From: JBEVJC01 sp040510375
Lineage (GTDB): Bacteria > Bacteroidota > Bacteroidia > Chitinophagales > Chitinophagaceae
Direction of reading: 5' to 3'
Length of the DNA stretch: 64,000 bases
Assembly: GCA_040510375.1 (NCBI GenBank)
Contig: JBEVJC010000004.1
Coordinates: forward strand, 1 to 64,000
Under the pieces are notes generated by a model that saw only the letters and a program-made list of their open reading frames with translations, ran no database searches and was not told the DNA's origin. Shown here piece after piece: positions 41,747-49,818 of the stretch; the stretch's first letter is position 1; each line of letters starts with the position of its first letter. The translations under genes were made by a program, and so were the position numbers.

Positions 41747-42481
41747 GTGAGTCCGTTTTCCACTGAGCGAACTGATCACACCTTTTTTATCTACATGATC
41801 AATGCGGACGGTACCAGCAGCATGGATGATTCGGTCATTTCCCAGCAGGATGCCCACATGCACAATCTCATCCTTGTCATCAAAAAAGGCGAGGTCGGCC
41901 GGTTGGGAATCACGGTACTTTCCAACCATACTGCCTTCCTGTGCCTGCTGCCATGCATCGCGGGGAAGAAGTTGTCCGGCTATCTTATACAAAACCTGTA
42001 CAAGTCCGCTGCAATCGATACCCATGGCGGTTTTGCCACCCCACAGGTAGGGCACGTTTAACCAGGCCCGGCTGATTTCTTCTATGGATGAAAGCAGGTT
42101 TTCGGAAGAAAGTACAATACCCGGATCTTCTACAGTATAGGGTGTATCACCCAGTTTCCCGTTTCCGGCTTCGTAAGCGGGCAGGGTTGAACCGAAAGGA
42201 ATAATCATTGGTTCATTATCGAGCATCACGCGCGTGAAGAGGCTGCCTGTTTTATAAGGATGGGTTGCGGCGACCTGGTATTCATCTGCTTCCAGTAAAT
42301 GATTTGATGTCACCCAGCCCTCGTGTCCGTCGTGCAGGCTGCGAACCTTCACCCAGTTTTTCTTTTTTTCGCGGATGATCTTTACCGGTTCACCAAACAG
42401 CAATTGGTTGGTTAGTTCACCAGAGTGCCTGGCTTTATTCCTGACTGCCGCGGCCGCAACTGACACAAATGCATACTCCAT
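41717..42481 (-). CDS. NlpC/P60-family C40 peptidase with SH3-like domains
   Basis: This is a cell-wall gamma-D-glutamyl-diamino acid hydrolase type protein. N-terminal SH3-like segment(s) (SGELTNQLLFGEPVKIIREK, KVRSLHDGHEGWV) cover about 1-125. The catalytic domain has VPYLWGGKTAMGIDCSGLVQ (Cys about 159), DLAFFDDKDEIVHVGILLG (His) and RIIHAAG. No signal peptide is evident (MEYAFVSVAAAAVRNK), as in other Bacteroidota C40 proteins, so localisation is uncertain. It is convergent with, and overlaps, the secreted protein gene at 41114. Confidence 0.92.
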   Translation of the reverse strand: MEYAFVSVAAAAVRNKARHSGELTNQLLFGEPVKIIREKKKNWVKVRSLHDGHEGWVTSNHLLEADEYQVAATHPYKTGSLFTRVMLDNEPMIIPFGSTLPAYEAGNGKLGDTPYTVEDPGIVLSSENLLSSIEEISRAWLNVPYLWGGKTAMGIDCSGLVQVLYKIAGQLLPRDAWQQAQEGSMVGKYRDSQPADLAFFDDKDEIVHVGILLGNDRIIHAAGTVRIDHVDKKGVISSLSGKRTHSLRVIKRHG

Positions 42482-42619
42482 TGCTGTTTTTTTGCAAAAG
42501 TATAAAACAACCTATTACTCATTTGTTATGAAATTGTGATGATGCTGCATCCCATTATTGAAACTGAACTAATCAACCCGGATCTATGCGATCTTAATTA
42601 AAAAGGCTATTTTTCCTTC

Positions 42620-43195
42620 GTGAAAACGGACAGGTTTAACCATATGACCGATACTGAGTTGCTGGCGGAGTTTAACTCAACACGTGATAACGAATTGTTG
42701 GGGATTCTGCTTCAACGATACACACTGCTCCTGCTGGGGGTTTGTATGAAATACCTTAAAAACGAGGAGGAAGCCCGCGACTCGGTACAACAGATTTTCC
42801 TGAAGGTGATCCAGGAACTGCAGAAGTATAAAGTGGAATATTTTAAGTCGTGGTTATATATGGTGGCCAAAAACCATTGCCTGATGAAGATCCGCGACCG
42901 CCACGGCAAGATCCCGGCCGAGTTGAACGAGGCCATGCTGGCCACTCCCGGGCAGGAAACCGATATCCAGGACCTGCTGAACAATGATCGCACACTGGAT
43001 GTAATGGAGTCGTCACTAAAAGAACTGAATGACGAGCAACGTCAATGTGTAACTTTGTTTTACCTCGAAAAAAAGAGTTACCAGGAGATTGCCGAACTGA
43101 CCGGTTTCACCATGATGCAGGTCAAAAGTCATATCCAGAATGGAAAACGGAATCTCCGGAACCTGGTTGAAAGAAAAATGAAAACTGCGAGTTAA
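42620..43195 (+). CDS. ECF RNA polymerase sigma factor
   Basis: This is a 191-residue ECF sigma factor. Region 2 is LLQRYTLLLLGVCMKYLKNE (continuing EEARDSVQQIFLKVIQELQK) and FKSWLYMVAKNHCLMKIRD. Region 4 is LNDEQRQCVTLFYLEKKSYQ, then EIAELTGFTMMQVKSHIQNG. The frame opens with GTG at 42620, but the ATG at 42644 (MTDTELL) matches how related proteins begin and may be the true start. The anti-sigma-like gene follows after 5 bp, so the two are a functional pair. Confidence 0.93.
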   Translation: MKTDRFNHMTDTELLAEFNSTRDNELLGILLQRYTLLLLGVCMKYLKNEEEARDSVQQIFLKVIQELQKYKVEYFKSWLYMVAKNHCLMKIRDRHGKIPAELNEAMLATPGQETDIQDLLNNDRTLDVMESSLKELNDEQRQCVTLFYLEKKSYQEIAELTGFTMMQVKSHIQNGKRNLRNLVERKMKTAS

Positions 43196-43200
43196 CAGTA

Positions 43201-43566
43201 ATGGACAATAAGCTAAAAGACATATTATCCAATCTGCACCCTGATATAGATCAGGAAACGCTATTGCTGTACCTCCAGGATAAACTGGAGGGCGAACAGA
43301 AGCATGCCGTTGAACAACAGCTGGCAGCCAATGATTTTGAAAGTGATGCACTGGATGGGTTAAAGGAATTACAGGATAAAAAGAAGATCAACAGTATTGT
43401 TGAACAACTTAACAGGGACCTGAAACGCAGGACCGAAAAGAAAAAGAAACGAAGGGATAAACTTAAACTACCCGATCAGGGCTGGTTGGTTATTTCGGCG
43501 CTGATATTATTAATGCTGATTGTATTCAGTTACTTCATCATCCACCGGATGCGGCAGGGGCAATAA
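43201..43566 (+). CDS. Probable membrane anti-sigma factor
   Basis: This 121-residue protein has a short cytoplasmic part and one C-terminal membrane helix (WLVISALILLMLIVFSYFII, about 95-115). The N-terminal segment, DIDQETLLLYLQDKLEGEQK, resembles the zinc-less start of Bacteroidota anti-sigma domains. A very basic stretch, LKRRTEKKKKRRDKLK, precedes the membrane helix. There is almost no periplasmic domain. It directly follows the sigma gene, which suggests that it holds that sigma factor at the membrane. Confidence 0.75.
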   Translation: MDNKLKDILSNLHPDIDQETLLLYLQDKLEGEQKHAVEQQLAANDFESDALDGLKELQDKKKINSIVEQLNRDLKRRTEKKKKRRDKLKLPDQGWLVISALILLMLIVFSYFIIHRMRQGQ

Positions 43567-43595
43567 GAGCAGTGCCTGATATTGGTTAAGCCTGT

Positions 43596-44084
43596 TCAGT
43601 ATTTCTTTTTACCCGACATTGTTGTCCAATCGTTAAAAACCTGCCGGGCTTTTTCATTTGGCGTATGGATAAAGGGGATTTTCCGTTCGTGGATCAGGGT
43701 CCCTATCTCCCCATAAATAAAATCATCATCGAAATGGATGGCTGCGGCCTCCTTACGGGTATTGGCAAAAAAAACTTTTGCCGGACGGGCCCAGTAAATT
43801 GCACCGAGGCACATCGGACAGGGTTCACAACTGGTATAAACCTCGCAACCATCAAGCTGGAATGTCTGGAGATTTTTGCAGGCCTGCCGGATGGCAACCA
43901 CTTCGGCATGGGCGGTTGGATCATTGGTAGAAATGACCATATTATAACCCTCTCCCACAATCTCATTATCCTTCACGATTACACAACCAAACGGGCCGCC
44001 GTGACCAGAATTCATGCCCATTCCGGATAACTCAATGGCCCGTTCCAGAAAGCGTTGTTGATTTGCGTCCAGCTTCTTGTCCAT
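43596..44084 (-). CDS. guaD: Guanine deaminase, cytidine-deaminase fold
   Basis: This is a zinc deaminase converting guanine to xanthine. It closely follows the GuaD pattern of Bacillus: GGPFGCVIVKDNEIVGEGYN, NDPTAHAEVVAIRQACK (zinc His and catalytic Glu), YTSCEPCPMCLGAIYWARP (two zinc Cys), FDDDFIYGEI and a C-terminal GKKKY. That tail and the FDDxFIY motif favour guanine deaminase over the tRNA deaminase TadA. The ATG at 44084 is preferred; a box GATATTTG at 44098-44091 ends six bases upstream of it, so the leader would be very short. It is convergent with the anti-sigma gene. Confidence 0.9.
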   Translation of the reverse strand: MDKKLDANQQRFLERAIELSGMGMNSGHGGPFGCVIVKDNEIVGEGYNMVISTNDPTAHAEVVAIRQACKNLQTFQLDGCEVYTSCEPCPMCLGAIYWARPAKVFFANTRKEAAAIHFDDDFIYGEIGTLIHERKIPFIHTPNEKARQVFNDWTTMSGKKKY

Positions 44085-44242
44085 AACAGCACAAATATCC
44101 CACAAATTGTGAATTATCCCGTATTTATCAACCAGTTATTAACCCTTTCGGCTCCAATATGAACTTAATATTAATTTTGTGGAAGACGGGTCCGGAACTG
44201 GCCAAAGCCTGTATCTTTTCCGCCTGAACAAAGGTTTATATT

Positions 44243-44725
44243 ATGAAATGGGAGACAGTCACTTCAACAATCGGCCAGTCGGTTTTCGCATTGTGGAACA
44301 ATGGAAAACAACTGGTAACGCTGGCCTTCAACAATTCGTCGAATGCCGCCCGCATTGAGTTTGAAAATGAACGTCGGGTGTTCCTGATCAGGGAAGAGGG
44401 ATTGTTTAAAACAACTACTGTTCTTACCAATGAATATGGTATCCGTATTGGCCATACGGGAAGTGTGGGCCAGGACAATTTCGTTGAACTGGATAATGAA
44501 CGATATTTTTACCGCGTTGACGAAAACGGAAAAGAGATCCGCATTTTTAAAGACCCGCTGGAGAAACCGATAGCTGTGTGCCAGTTATTTGTTGAAGATC
44601 CTGCAACAGCAAGAAATTCCAAAAAGAAGTTCTCCGAAAAAACCTATTATTCTTTACTGATGACACTTTGCTGGTATTTACTCCAGCCCGTTCAGCAATC
44701 GAAGCTGGCGTTGAGTGTTGCGTAG
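44243..44725 (+). CDS. Hypothetical protein, possibly LURP-one/tubby-like
   Basis: This 160-residue soluble protein has an N-terminal beta-rich part (GKQLVTLAFNNSSNAARIEF, RRVFLIREEGLFKTTTVLTN, EYGIRIGHTG) whose strand pattern suggests a tubby-like beta-barrel. The resemblance is weak. The C-terminus (KTYYSLLMTLCWYLLQPVQQ) is more hydrophobic. A -7 box TAATTTTG is at 44172-44179 on this strand. It is convergent with the Mur ligase gene. Function unknown. Confidence 0.7.
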   Translation: MKWETVTSTIGQSVFALWNNGKQLVTLAFNNSSNAARIEFENERRVFLIREEGLFKTTTVLTNEYGIRIGHTGSVGQDNFVELDNERYFYRVDENGKEIRIFKDPLEKPIAVCQLFVEDPATARNSKKKFSEKTYYSLLMTLCWYLLQPVQQSKLALSVA

Positions 44726-44826
44726 TTGGTTATAACGTACATACAATTTCATCCGGCCTGGATGACGGCGTTAAGAGTCGCGTTGGTATACTTTTCCATG
44801 CTGTTCAGCAAGCTGATCGTTACGTA

Positions 44827-46200
44827 TTACAACTCCGCCCAGACTTTTTTCGCAAACTCCTCAAGTGAAGGATCACGCGCACCCATCAGCAGCAATACAC
44901 AATCTTTGTCGAGGTGTGGACGGACTGCAGTAACCAGGTCGTTGCGGTTTTCGACAAAGAAAGCCTCTTTGCCATTTGCTTTAAGGTCGTTGATCAGGTC
45001 ATTGGATGAAATGTCTTTCACTGCAGTACCACCAGCATAAAAGATCTCGCTCATCCAGATCTCGTCCGAAGGCCGGAGCACCCGGCCAATCTCGGTTACA
45101 AAATCATTCCGGAGGAATTTCGTGGGACCATACCCGTGAGGCTGGAACCAGGCGATAACCTTTCCTGCAATGGGTTGGCAGGCTTCAATGGCGGCGGCGC
45201 ATTTGATGGGATTATGTGCAAAATCATCGATCACCCAAACACCATCCTTGTTACCCAGCACCTGGTGACGCCGGTAAATTCCCTGGTAGTCCTTCAATGC
45301 ATCTGCGGCAACCGCCAGCGGCAGACCGGCAAGTGAAGCCACAGCCGTAGCTGCAAGGGCATTTTCCATATTGTGTTTGCCCACCAGGTTCATTTCAAAA
45401 GGGACACCATTTATTTTGAAACTGATAGCCAGTCCTTCCTGTTTAAAGTCTGTTGCCATATAGGCAGCGGGGATGGCGGGGTCCCATGAAAAGTCGTCGT
45501 GACCGGCCGAAAGCTGCGCTGCAAGCGGATGTGAACGGTTCACCACAAAATGTTTACTGTTATTTCGGAAAGTGGTGAACACCTCCATCAGTACATCAAT
45601 TTCCTTATGGTCCTTATCAACGTTCAGTAATAATCCGATCTCGGGTTTATACTGAACGATCGATCCGTCACTTTCATCGGCTTCAATGATCAGCCACTCT
45701 CCTTTCCCCAATTTTGCGTTGCCGATCTTACCTTGCCGGATCAGACTGATCAGACCCGCACCGCTGATGATGCCGGGTTCCAATCCCCCGTTCTCCAATA
45801 TATCAAATAACATAGCGCTGGTACTGCTCTTTCCGCTGGTGCCTCCAACCGCAATTGTCTTTTTACTTGCCGCAATAATTGCCAGTAACTCAGATCTCCT
45901 GATCACAGGTATTCCTTTGGAACGGGCCAGCTTCAGCTCGGGCACCGTTTCTTCCACGGCAGTGGAAATCACCACCAGGTCGGTATTATCCGTGATCCCT
46001 TCCCCGTTCTGTTCGAAACAGCTGATTCCTTCCAGTTCCAGTTTGGTCTTTGTATCATTAATTATTCCTGCTGCAAAAAAACGATCGCTGCCGGATACCT
46101 GTTTCCCGGATGCCTGCAGGTACTGCGCGATAGCACTCATACCCGTACCGGCGAGACCAATAAAAAACGGTGATTTAAAATCATTGAGGGATGTGATCAT
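44827..46200 (-). CDS. Mur ligase family protein with variant P-loop, MurC-like
   Basis: This 457-residue protein has the three Mur ligase domains. The Rossmann part has FFIGLAGTGMSAIAQYL and VSGSDR. The central ATPase has LLNVDKDHKE, EADESDG and VGKHNMENALAA. The C-terminal domain has VWVIDDFAHNPIKCAAAIEA, AWFQPHGYGPTKFLRNDF and LLMGARDPSLEEF. The layout is that of MurC or Mpl (UDP-MurNAc ligases). The P-loop reads GGTSGKSST (119-127) in place of the usual GTHGKTTT, so this is probably a paralogue with a different role. It is the last gene of a three-gene - strand cluster. Confidence 0.85.
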   Translation of the reverse strand: MITSLNDFKSPFFIGLAGTGMSAIAQYLQASGKQVSGSDRFFAAGIINDTKTKLELEGISCFEQNGEGITDNTDLVVISTAVEETVPELKLARSKGIPVIRRSELLAIIAASKKTIAVGGTSGKSSTSAMLFDILENGGLEPGIISGAGLISLIRQGKIGNAKLGKGEWLIIEADESDGSIVQYKPEIGLLLNVDKDHKEIDVLMEVFTTFRNNSKHFVVNRSHPLAAQLSAGHDDFSWDPAIPAAYMATDFKQEGLAISFKINGVPFEMNLVGKHNMENALAATAVASLAGLPLAVAADALKDYQGIYRRHQVLGNKDGVWVIDDFAHNPIKCAAAIEACQPIAGKVIAWFQPHGYGPTKFLRNDFVTEIGRVLRPSDEIWMSEIFYAGGTAVKDISSNDLINDLKANGKEAFFVENRNDLVTAVRPHLDKDCVLLLMGARDPSLEEFAKKVWAEL

Positions 46201-46232
46201 GAGGGCAATTATATGAATAAATAGGCGAGCGG

Positions 46233-46742
46233 TTATTGATTTTTTTTCTGGTTGGAACGGATCATCTCCGGATAGCCCATCTTTTTCTGCAGACCTGTAA
46301 CCGCCATGGCAATTCGTTTTGCCCTTGTTTCAACGGTTTTAGCCGAATCGATCCACTTGCTGAAATAATTCCGGTGACCCTGGGTAAGTGTATTGAAATA
46401 TGCCTGGGCTGCGGGTTCATCAGCAATACACTCCATTAATTCCTTATTGAGAACATAACCGGTTTTATCTTCTGTCAGTCGTACCCTCACCATCGCACCT
46501 TTTTTCTTTCCGGTGCCTTTGCGCATATCCGCATTAAAAGGGATAATAAATGAACCATCACCCATCGGGATCAGGGCCACACCGCTTACTTTAAATTCAT
46601 CAAATTTCCCCTTAACCCTGAAACCAGCCCTGGTTCCGGGTTTTAGCTCATCGGCCAGGTCGGCCGGAATCTGGATATAAGTCCAGCCCGTTTTTTCACC
46701 CTGTTTGGCAAATTGCAGTAAAGTGGTTGTAAAGTCGATCAT
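46233..46742 (-). CDS. DUF1905/YdeI-OmpD-associated-family protein
   Basis: This 169-residue cytoplasmic protein has two domains. A DUF1905 beta-barrel covers about 5-95 (WTYIQIPADLADELKPGTRA, GVALIPMGDGSFIIPFNADM, KGAMVRVRLTED). A YdeI/OmdA-type helical domain covers about 105-165 (QAYFNTLTQGHRNYFSKWID, KRIAMAVTGLQKKM). Homologues are annotated as bacteriocin-protection proteins, but the biochemical role is not established. It lies 9 bp after the lipoprotein gene and 32 bp before the Mur ligase gene. Confidence 0.88.
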   Translation of the reverse strand: MIDFTTTLLQFAKQGEKTGWTYIQIPADLADELKPGTRAGFRVKGKFDEFKVSGVALIPMGDGSFIIPFNADMRKGTGKKKGAMVRVRLTEDKTGYVLNKELMECIADEPAAQAYFNTLTQGHRNYFSKWIDSAKTVETRAKRIAMAVTGLQKKMGYPEMIRSNQKKNQ

Positions 46743-46751
46743 CCGGCCATT

Positions 46752-47171
46752 TTAATCTGTCTTAACTTTCTTTTCGCCTGTCTTCCCGTCGATCTTGGTT
46801 GTTGTATCGCCGTCCTTCACCTTTATATCACCATCCGCATCCACCTTCATTTTGTAGTCGCCATTTTTTATTTTCAGTTCGCCGTCCAAATCACCCGGTT
46901 CCAGATCATCGATATATTTGATTTCACCATTGACTGTTTTTACGAGTTTGCCATTGATTTTCTCGCCTGTGCGTCCGTAAAAGGTATCGAGCGACTGGCG
47001 GTCCACATATATATACACCGGTATCTTCGTATCAGCTTCCACCATGGTGCCCGAAGGATCTTCTTCCAGTTCAACAGCTTTACCTGTTTTAAGATTGGTA
47101 TACCTGCCTTCGTCACCTGCGCAGGAACCAAGTACAATTGCGGCCGATACAATGGCCAGGAGCTTTTTCAT
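46752..47171 (-). CDS. Small lipoprotein
   Basis: This 139-residue lipoprotein has lipobox LGSC (Cys about 17). The mature sequence is strongly acidic and basic in alternation. Its last third is built of short beta-hairpin-like repeats (DLDGELKIKNGDYKMKVDAD, GDIKVKDGDTTTKIDGK). This suggests a small beta-solenoid or elongated sheet. No domain recognised. First gene of the cluster ending in the Mur ligase. Confidence 0.82.
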   Translation of the reverse strand: MKKLLAIVSAAIVLGSCAGDEGRYTNLKTGKAVELEEDPSGTMVEADTKIPVYIYVDRQSLDTFYGRTGEKINGKLVKTVNGEIKYIDDLEPGDLDGELKIKNGDYKMKVDADGDIKVKDGDTTTKIDGKTGEKKVKTD

Positions 47172-47235
47172 ATATTATGTTTCCCTTGAATTTGCAAATA
47201 AAAGGCCATTTAGGAGAACCTCTTTAAAAAAACAT

Positions 47236-47775
47236 TTATACGTAAAAAATATTTTCCGGTCCTGGGTTACCCGGCCAATATTTTAGCCGTTGCAAGGATC
47301 TGGCGGTGTGTCGCTGGGTATGTTCAGCGGCATGAAACAATAACCCGATTACCGTTGATGGTATTTTGTTGCGACCCACATACCTGGTATCGGTCAGTAT
47401 CGCGGGTGGAAAACTTTCGAGTTTACCAACCGACCAGCTGATCTTTTCCTCCAGGGCAAGCATCAGTGCTGAAAGAGTGATGGAATCCTTAAACACCCCT
47501 TCATTTTTCAGGTACGCCAGTTGTTCTTCATTTAATTGGTTTTCTTCTGCATATGTAAATAGCCGGTCAAGCACCCCAACCAGGTGTTGCAGGTGGAAGG
47601 CCACTGAAGCAAGACCCGCCGGTCGTTCCCAGATCAGTTTATCATTTAGCGGAGCTGTATATTTCCGGATTTCTTCCATTGCCTGTAACAGGGCATGGGC
47701 TGCGGGTTGTAATAAAGGGGTGATGGCGGGTATGGGTCCCCTGAGCCAGACCTCTTGCTGTGCCTGTGTTTGCAT
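47236..47775 (-). CDS. DinB-family four-helix protein
   Basis: This 179-residue cytoplasmic protein has a DinB/YfiT-like metal-binding four-helix bundle. The conserved histidines appear in ASVAFHLQHLVGVLDRLFTY (about 60) and GLLFHAAEHTQRHTARSLQR (about 145-155), the positions that bind a divalent metal in the family. Members often act as thiol S-transferases or are of unknown function. It carries 'DinB' in the sense of B. subtilis DNA-damage-inducible protein, not DNA polymerase IV. It is monocistronic and divergent from the RRM gene. Confidence 0.88.
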   Translation of the reverse strand: MQTQAQQEVWLRGPIPAITPLLQPAAHALLQAMEEIRKYTAPLNDKLIWERPAGLASVAFHLQHLVGVLDRLFTYAEENQLNEEQLAYLKNEGVFKDSITLSALMLALEEKISWSVGKLESFPPAILTDTRYVGRNKIPSTVIGLLFHAAEHTQRHTARSLQRLKYWPGNPGPENIFYV

Positions 47776-47850
47776 GATTTAAATTTATGTGATTAGAAAT
47801 CAATTAACAATTCGGTTAAATATAAATGGTGTTGTTTGTGGTAAAAGGAT

Positions 47851-47858
47851 TATCTTTG
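47851..47858 (+). promoter_or_regulatory. Promoter -7 box and long 5' leader of the RRM gene
   Basis: TATCTTTG (47851-47858) matches TAnnTTTG, with TTG at 47832-47834 sixteen bases upstream. The start codon is at 47980, leaving a leader of roughly 115 nt, rich in T and free of upstream genes. Long leaders like this are usual for cold-induced RNA-binding proteins. Confidence 0.7.
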
Positions 47859-47979
47859 CCTAGTCAATTTGAGTTATACGATAGTGAATGTCTTTTCTGC
47901 TACGCACACTGCTAATAGTTAGTCTTTTCTACGCCTCGTTGCCCTCAAGTATTTTTATTTATCAATTTCAATATTAAGC

Positions 47980-48270
47980 ATGAACATTTATGTTTCAAAC
48001 TTAAGCTTCAACGTTCAGGATGAAGACTTAAGAGAATTTTTTGCAGAGTACGGAGAAGTATCTTCTGCTAAGGTAATCATGGACAAATTCACAAACCGTT
48101 CTAAAGGATTCGGTTTTGTTGAAATGCCTGATGATGCAGCTGGTCAAAAAGCGATCACTGAGTTAGATGGTGGTATGGTTGAAGGCCGTGCTATCAAAGT
48201 AATGGTTGCAAAACCAAGAGAAGAAAGAAGCAACAACAGTCGCCCTGCCTTCCAAAAAAGCCGCTGGTAA
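47980..48270 (+). CDS. Single-RRM RNA-binding protein
   Basis: This 96-residue RNA-binding protein consists of one RNA recognition motif. RNP2 is IYVSNLSF (residues 3-10) and RNP1 is KGFGFVEM (about 43-50); the aromatic residues that stack on RNA are present. A short basic Arg/Ser/Asn tail follows (KPREERSNNSRPAFQKSRW). Bacterial proteins of this type, as in cyanobacteria and Bacteroidota, respond to cold or bind mRNA widely. Its own promoter and terminator frame it as a single-gene unit. Confidence 0.95.
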   Translation: MNIYVSNLSFNVQDEDLREFFAEYGEVSSAKVIMDKFTNRSKGFGFVEMPDDAAGQKAITELDGGMVEGRAIKVMVAKPREERSNNSRPAFQKSRW

Positions 48271-48294
48271 TCCAGTAGTTTTTTAACTCTATAG

Positions 48295-48327
48295 AAAAGG
48301 GAGAACATGCAAATGTTCTCCCTTTTT
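48295..48327 (+). terminator. Terminator after the RRM gene
   Basis: AAAAGGGAGAACAT (48295-48308) pairs perfectly with ATGTTCTCCCTTTT (48313-48326) around GCAA, 24 bp after the stop. The T run follows. A strong, textbook intrinsic terminator. Confidence 0.95.
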
Positions 48328-48526
48328 GCATTTGCGGAATCTTGTTCTTTTCTGTTTTAACATACCCCGACAGTACCGACGCCTTTAAGCTTTCTATGAT
48401 ATTTCATACCTGCACCCTGTTGCGGCGGGACCGGCAGACAGATACCGGTCACAGTTGGATTTCTATAGTCAATCCTGTCAGGGCCGGACCTGCAGGTTCA
48501 TCCGGACATCGCCCATAAACCGGCAA

Positions 48527-48587
48527 TTCCGGGCATAAAAAAAGGACAGCAGTTACCCGTTGCCCTTTTGAATTTTTTTGCCCGGAA
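48527..48587 (-). terminator. Nested hairpin terminator after the DsbA-like gene
   Basis: TTCCGGGCA (48527-48535) pairs with TGCCCGGAA (48579-48587). Inside, on the - strand, an AAAAGG/CCTTTT stem with a T run forms a second hairpin. The structure begins at the base following the stop codon (48588), so it serves as the gene's terminator. Confidence 0.7.
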
Positions 48588-49157
48588 TCAGGCCCGCTGC
48601 TTGGCAGGGACTTTCTTCTTCGTTTTCTTGAGTGCCAGCTCAATTGCTGCGCTCAGGTTGGCGAAAGTGGCTTTACCGGTTACGCGTTCTCCGTTTACAA
48701 AAAACGCTGGAATTTCTTTTACACCCAGGTTGATGCCTTCTTTAAGGTCATCCTGAACCTGCCATCCGAATACACCATTTACCAGGTCATCAAGGAACTT
48801 TTTGTTCTTGACACCGGCTTCCTTGCTGTGTAACTTCAGGCTGGTAGTACCCAGCGTGCGACGATTGCTGAACAGAATATTGTGCATTTCCCAGAATTTC
48901 CCTTCCTGGCCGGCTGCAACTGCAGCTTCACCCGCTTTCATACTGCGTTGGTGAACAAGCGTAAGGGGGAAATGACGGAAATTGAAGCGGATTTTCCCTT
49001 CATATTCTTCCAATAATTGTTTAACTACCTCGTTTGCCTTCGCGCACTCCTCGTTTTCATACTCTCCAAACTCCATCAAGGTAACTGTAGCGTCCTTGTT
49101 TCCTACAAAAATGTCTTTTGGTTCGATAATTTCTTCGACCTCTTTTTTAAATGCCAT
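48588..49157 (-). CDS. DsbA-fold protein lacking one active-site cysteine
   Basis: This 189-residue protein has the DsbA/FrnE-like thioredoxin fold with helical insert. It has VTLMEFGEYENEECAKANEV at the active-site strand, FNFRHFPLTLVH, AAVAAGQEGKFWEMHNILFS, and the cis-Pro loop VKEIPAFFVNGERVTGKATF. In active members the first segment reads ..YxCPxC; here it is YENEEC, so only Cys38 remains. There is no signal peptide, so it is probably cytoplasmic. A monothiol, possibly a glutathione- or bacillithiol-type role, is inference. RBS AGGAG is visible upstream of the ATG at 49157. Confidence 0.85.
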   Translation of the reverse strand: MAFKKEVEEIIEPKDIFVGNKDATVTLMEFGEYENEECAKANEVVKQLLEEYEGKIRFNFRHFPLTLVHQRSMKAGEAAVAAGQEGKFWEMHNILFSNRRTLGTTSLKLHSKEAGVKNKKFLDDLVNGVFGWQVQDDLKEGINLGVKEIPAFFVNGERVTGKATFANLSAAIELALKKTKKKVPAKQRA

Positions 49158-49180
49158 TTTTTATTCTCCTTTTTTTACTC

Positions 49181-49230
49181 GCCTGAACCCCTGTAGTTCA
49201 GGCAGATCTTCTATATAACAACCTTCAGGC
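49181..49230 (-). promoter_or_regulatory. Alternative hairpins in the leader of the DsbA-like gene
   Basis: GCCTGAAC (49181-49188) pairs with GTTCAGGC (49196-49203) around CCCTGTA. A further TTCAGGC at 49224-49230 can pair with the same GCCTGAA arm instead. On the - strand the first hairpin ends about 25 bases before the ATG, just above the AGGAG site. The two pairings exclude each other, which could regulate translation or mark an attenuator. Confidence 0.4.
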
Positions 49231-49818
49231 TTATTAGTTGTAACGGGATTATCCCATTTCCTCCAATGCTAAAACCAGCTTTTGTGGCGGCTGAAGGTAA
49301 TGGTTTTTGGTTCCCGATAATTGCGTAAAAATGCTAATTTTATGTACGGATTATCCCCAGCCTCCAAATCAGCTTCTGAATCCCTGTTTAATCAACGTCT
49401 TAACTCACTCTTTTGAAATCCTTACTCAGCGTGGTTTCCACGTTATCTGTATGGATTTCTCCTTGTTTTTCGGCTATTTCAGCCTTCCGCGACTTATTTT
49501 GGGGGGATATTCAGGCCTTGGGCATCAGGTCAAATTAATTGCGAAAACCTTGCCAGTAAAGGCTTTTGAAAAAAAACATTACCATTTGCCATCCTCAAAT
49601 CAGGGATAAGTTGGTTTGAAACGCAAGTGATACCGGTATACATTTGTGTCAGCAAGGACGAAATAACAGATCCGGATCTGAACCCGGACAACCAATATCA
49701 CGAAGGCCGCTCTTCAACTACTTGCTCCCCGATTGCCCCTGCTCATAGCCACGATTGCCCCAACAACTTAGTATAGCATTTAGTATAGTATTAAAAAAAA
49801 ACCCTAAAAAGTAAAGTC
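49231..49818. other. Intergenic region without recognisable gene
   Basis: About 590 bp. An open frame at 49307-49609 on the + strand has no recognisable start context, domain or composition and is not called. No repeat, tRNA or clear TAnnTTTG box was seen. T- and A-rich tracts occur near 49490-49600 and before the next start (49790-49805). Confidence 0.5.

Noticed and set aside
44690..44826. Third case of a duplicated gene end (after the gene at 44243)
   Set aside because: GGCGTTGAGTGTTGCGTAG and GGCGTTAAGAGTCGCG look related, but similarity is short and gapped, unlike the clean arrays at ohr and the TPR gene.
49307..49609. 100-codon open frame on the + strand
   Set aside because: Sequence composition and codon use are unlike neighbouring genes, and no start context or homologous motif is visible.
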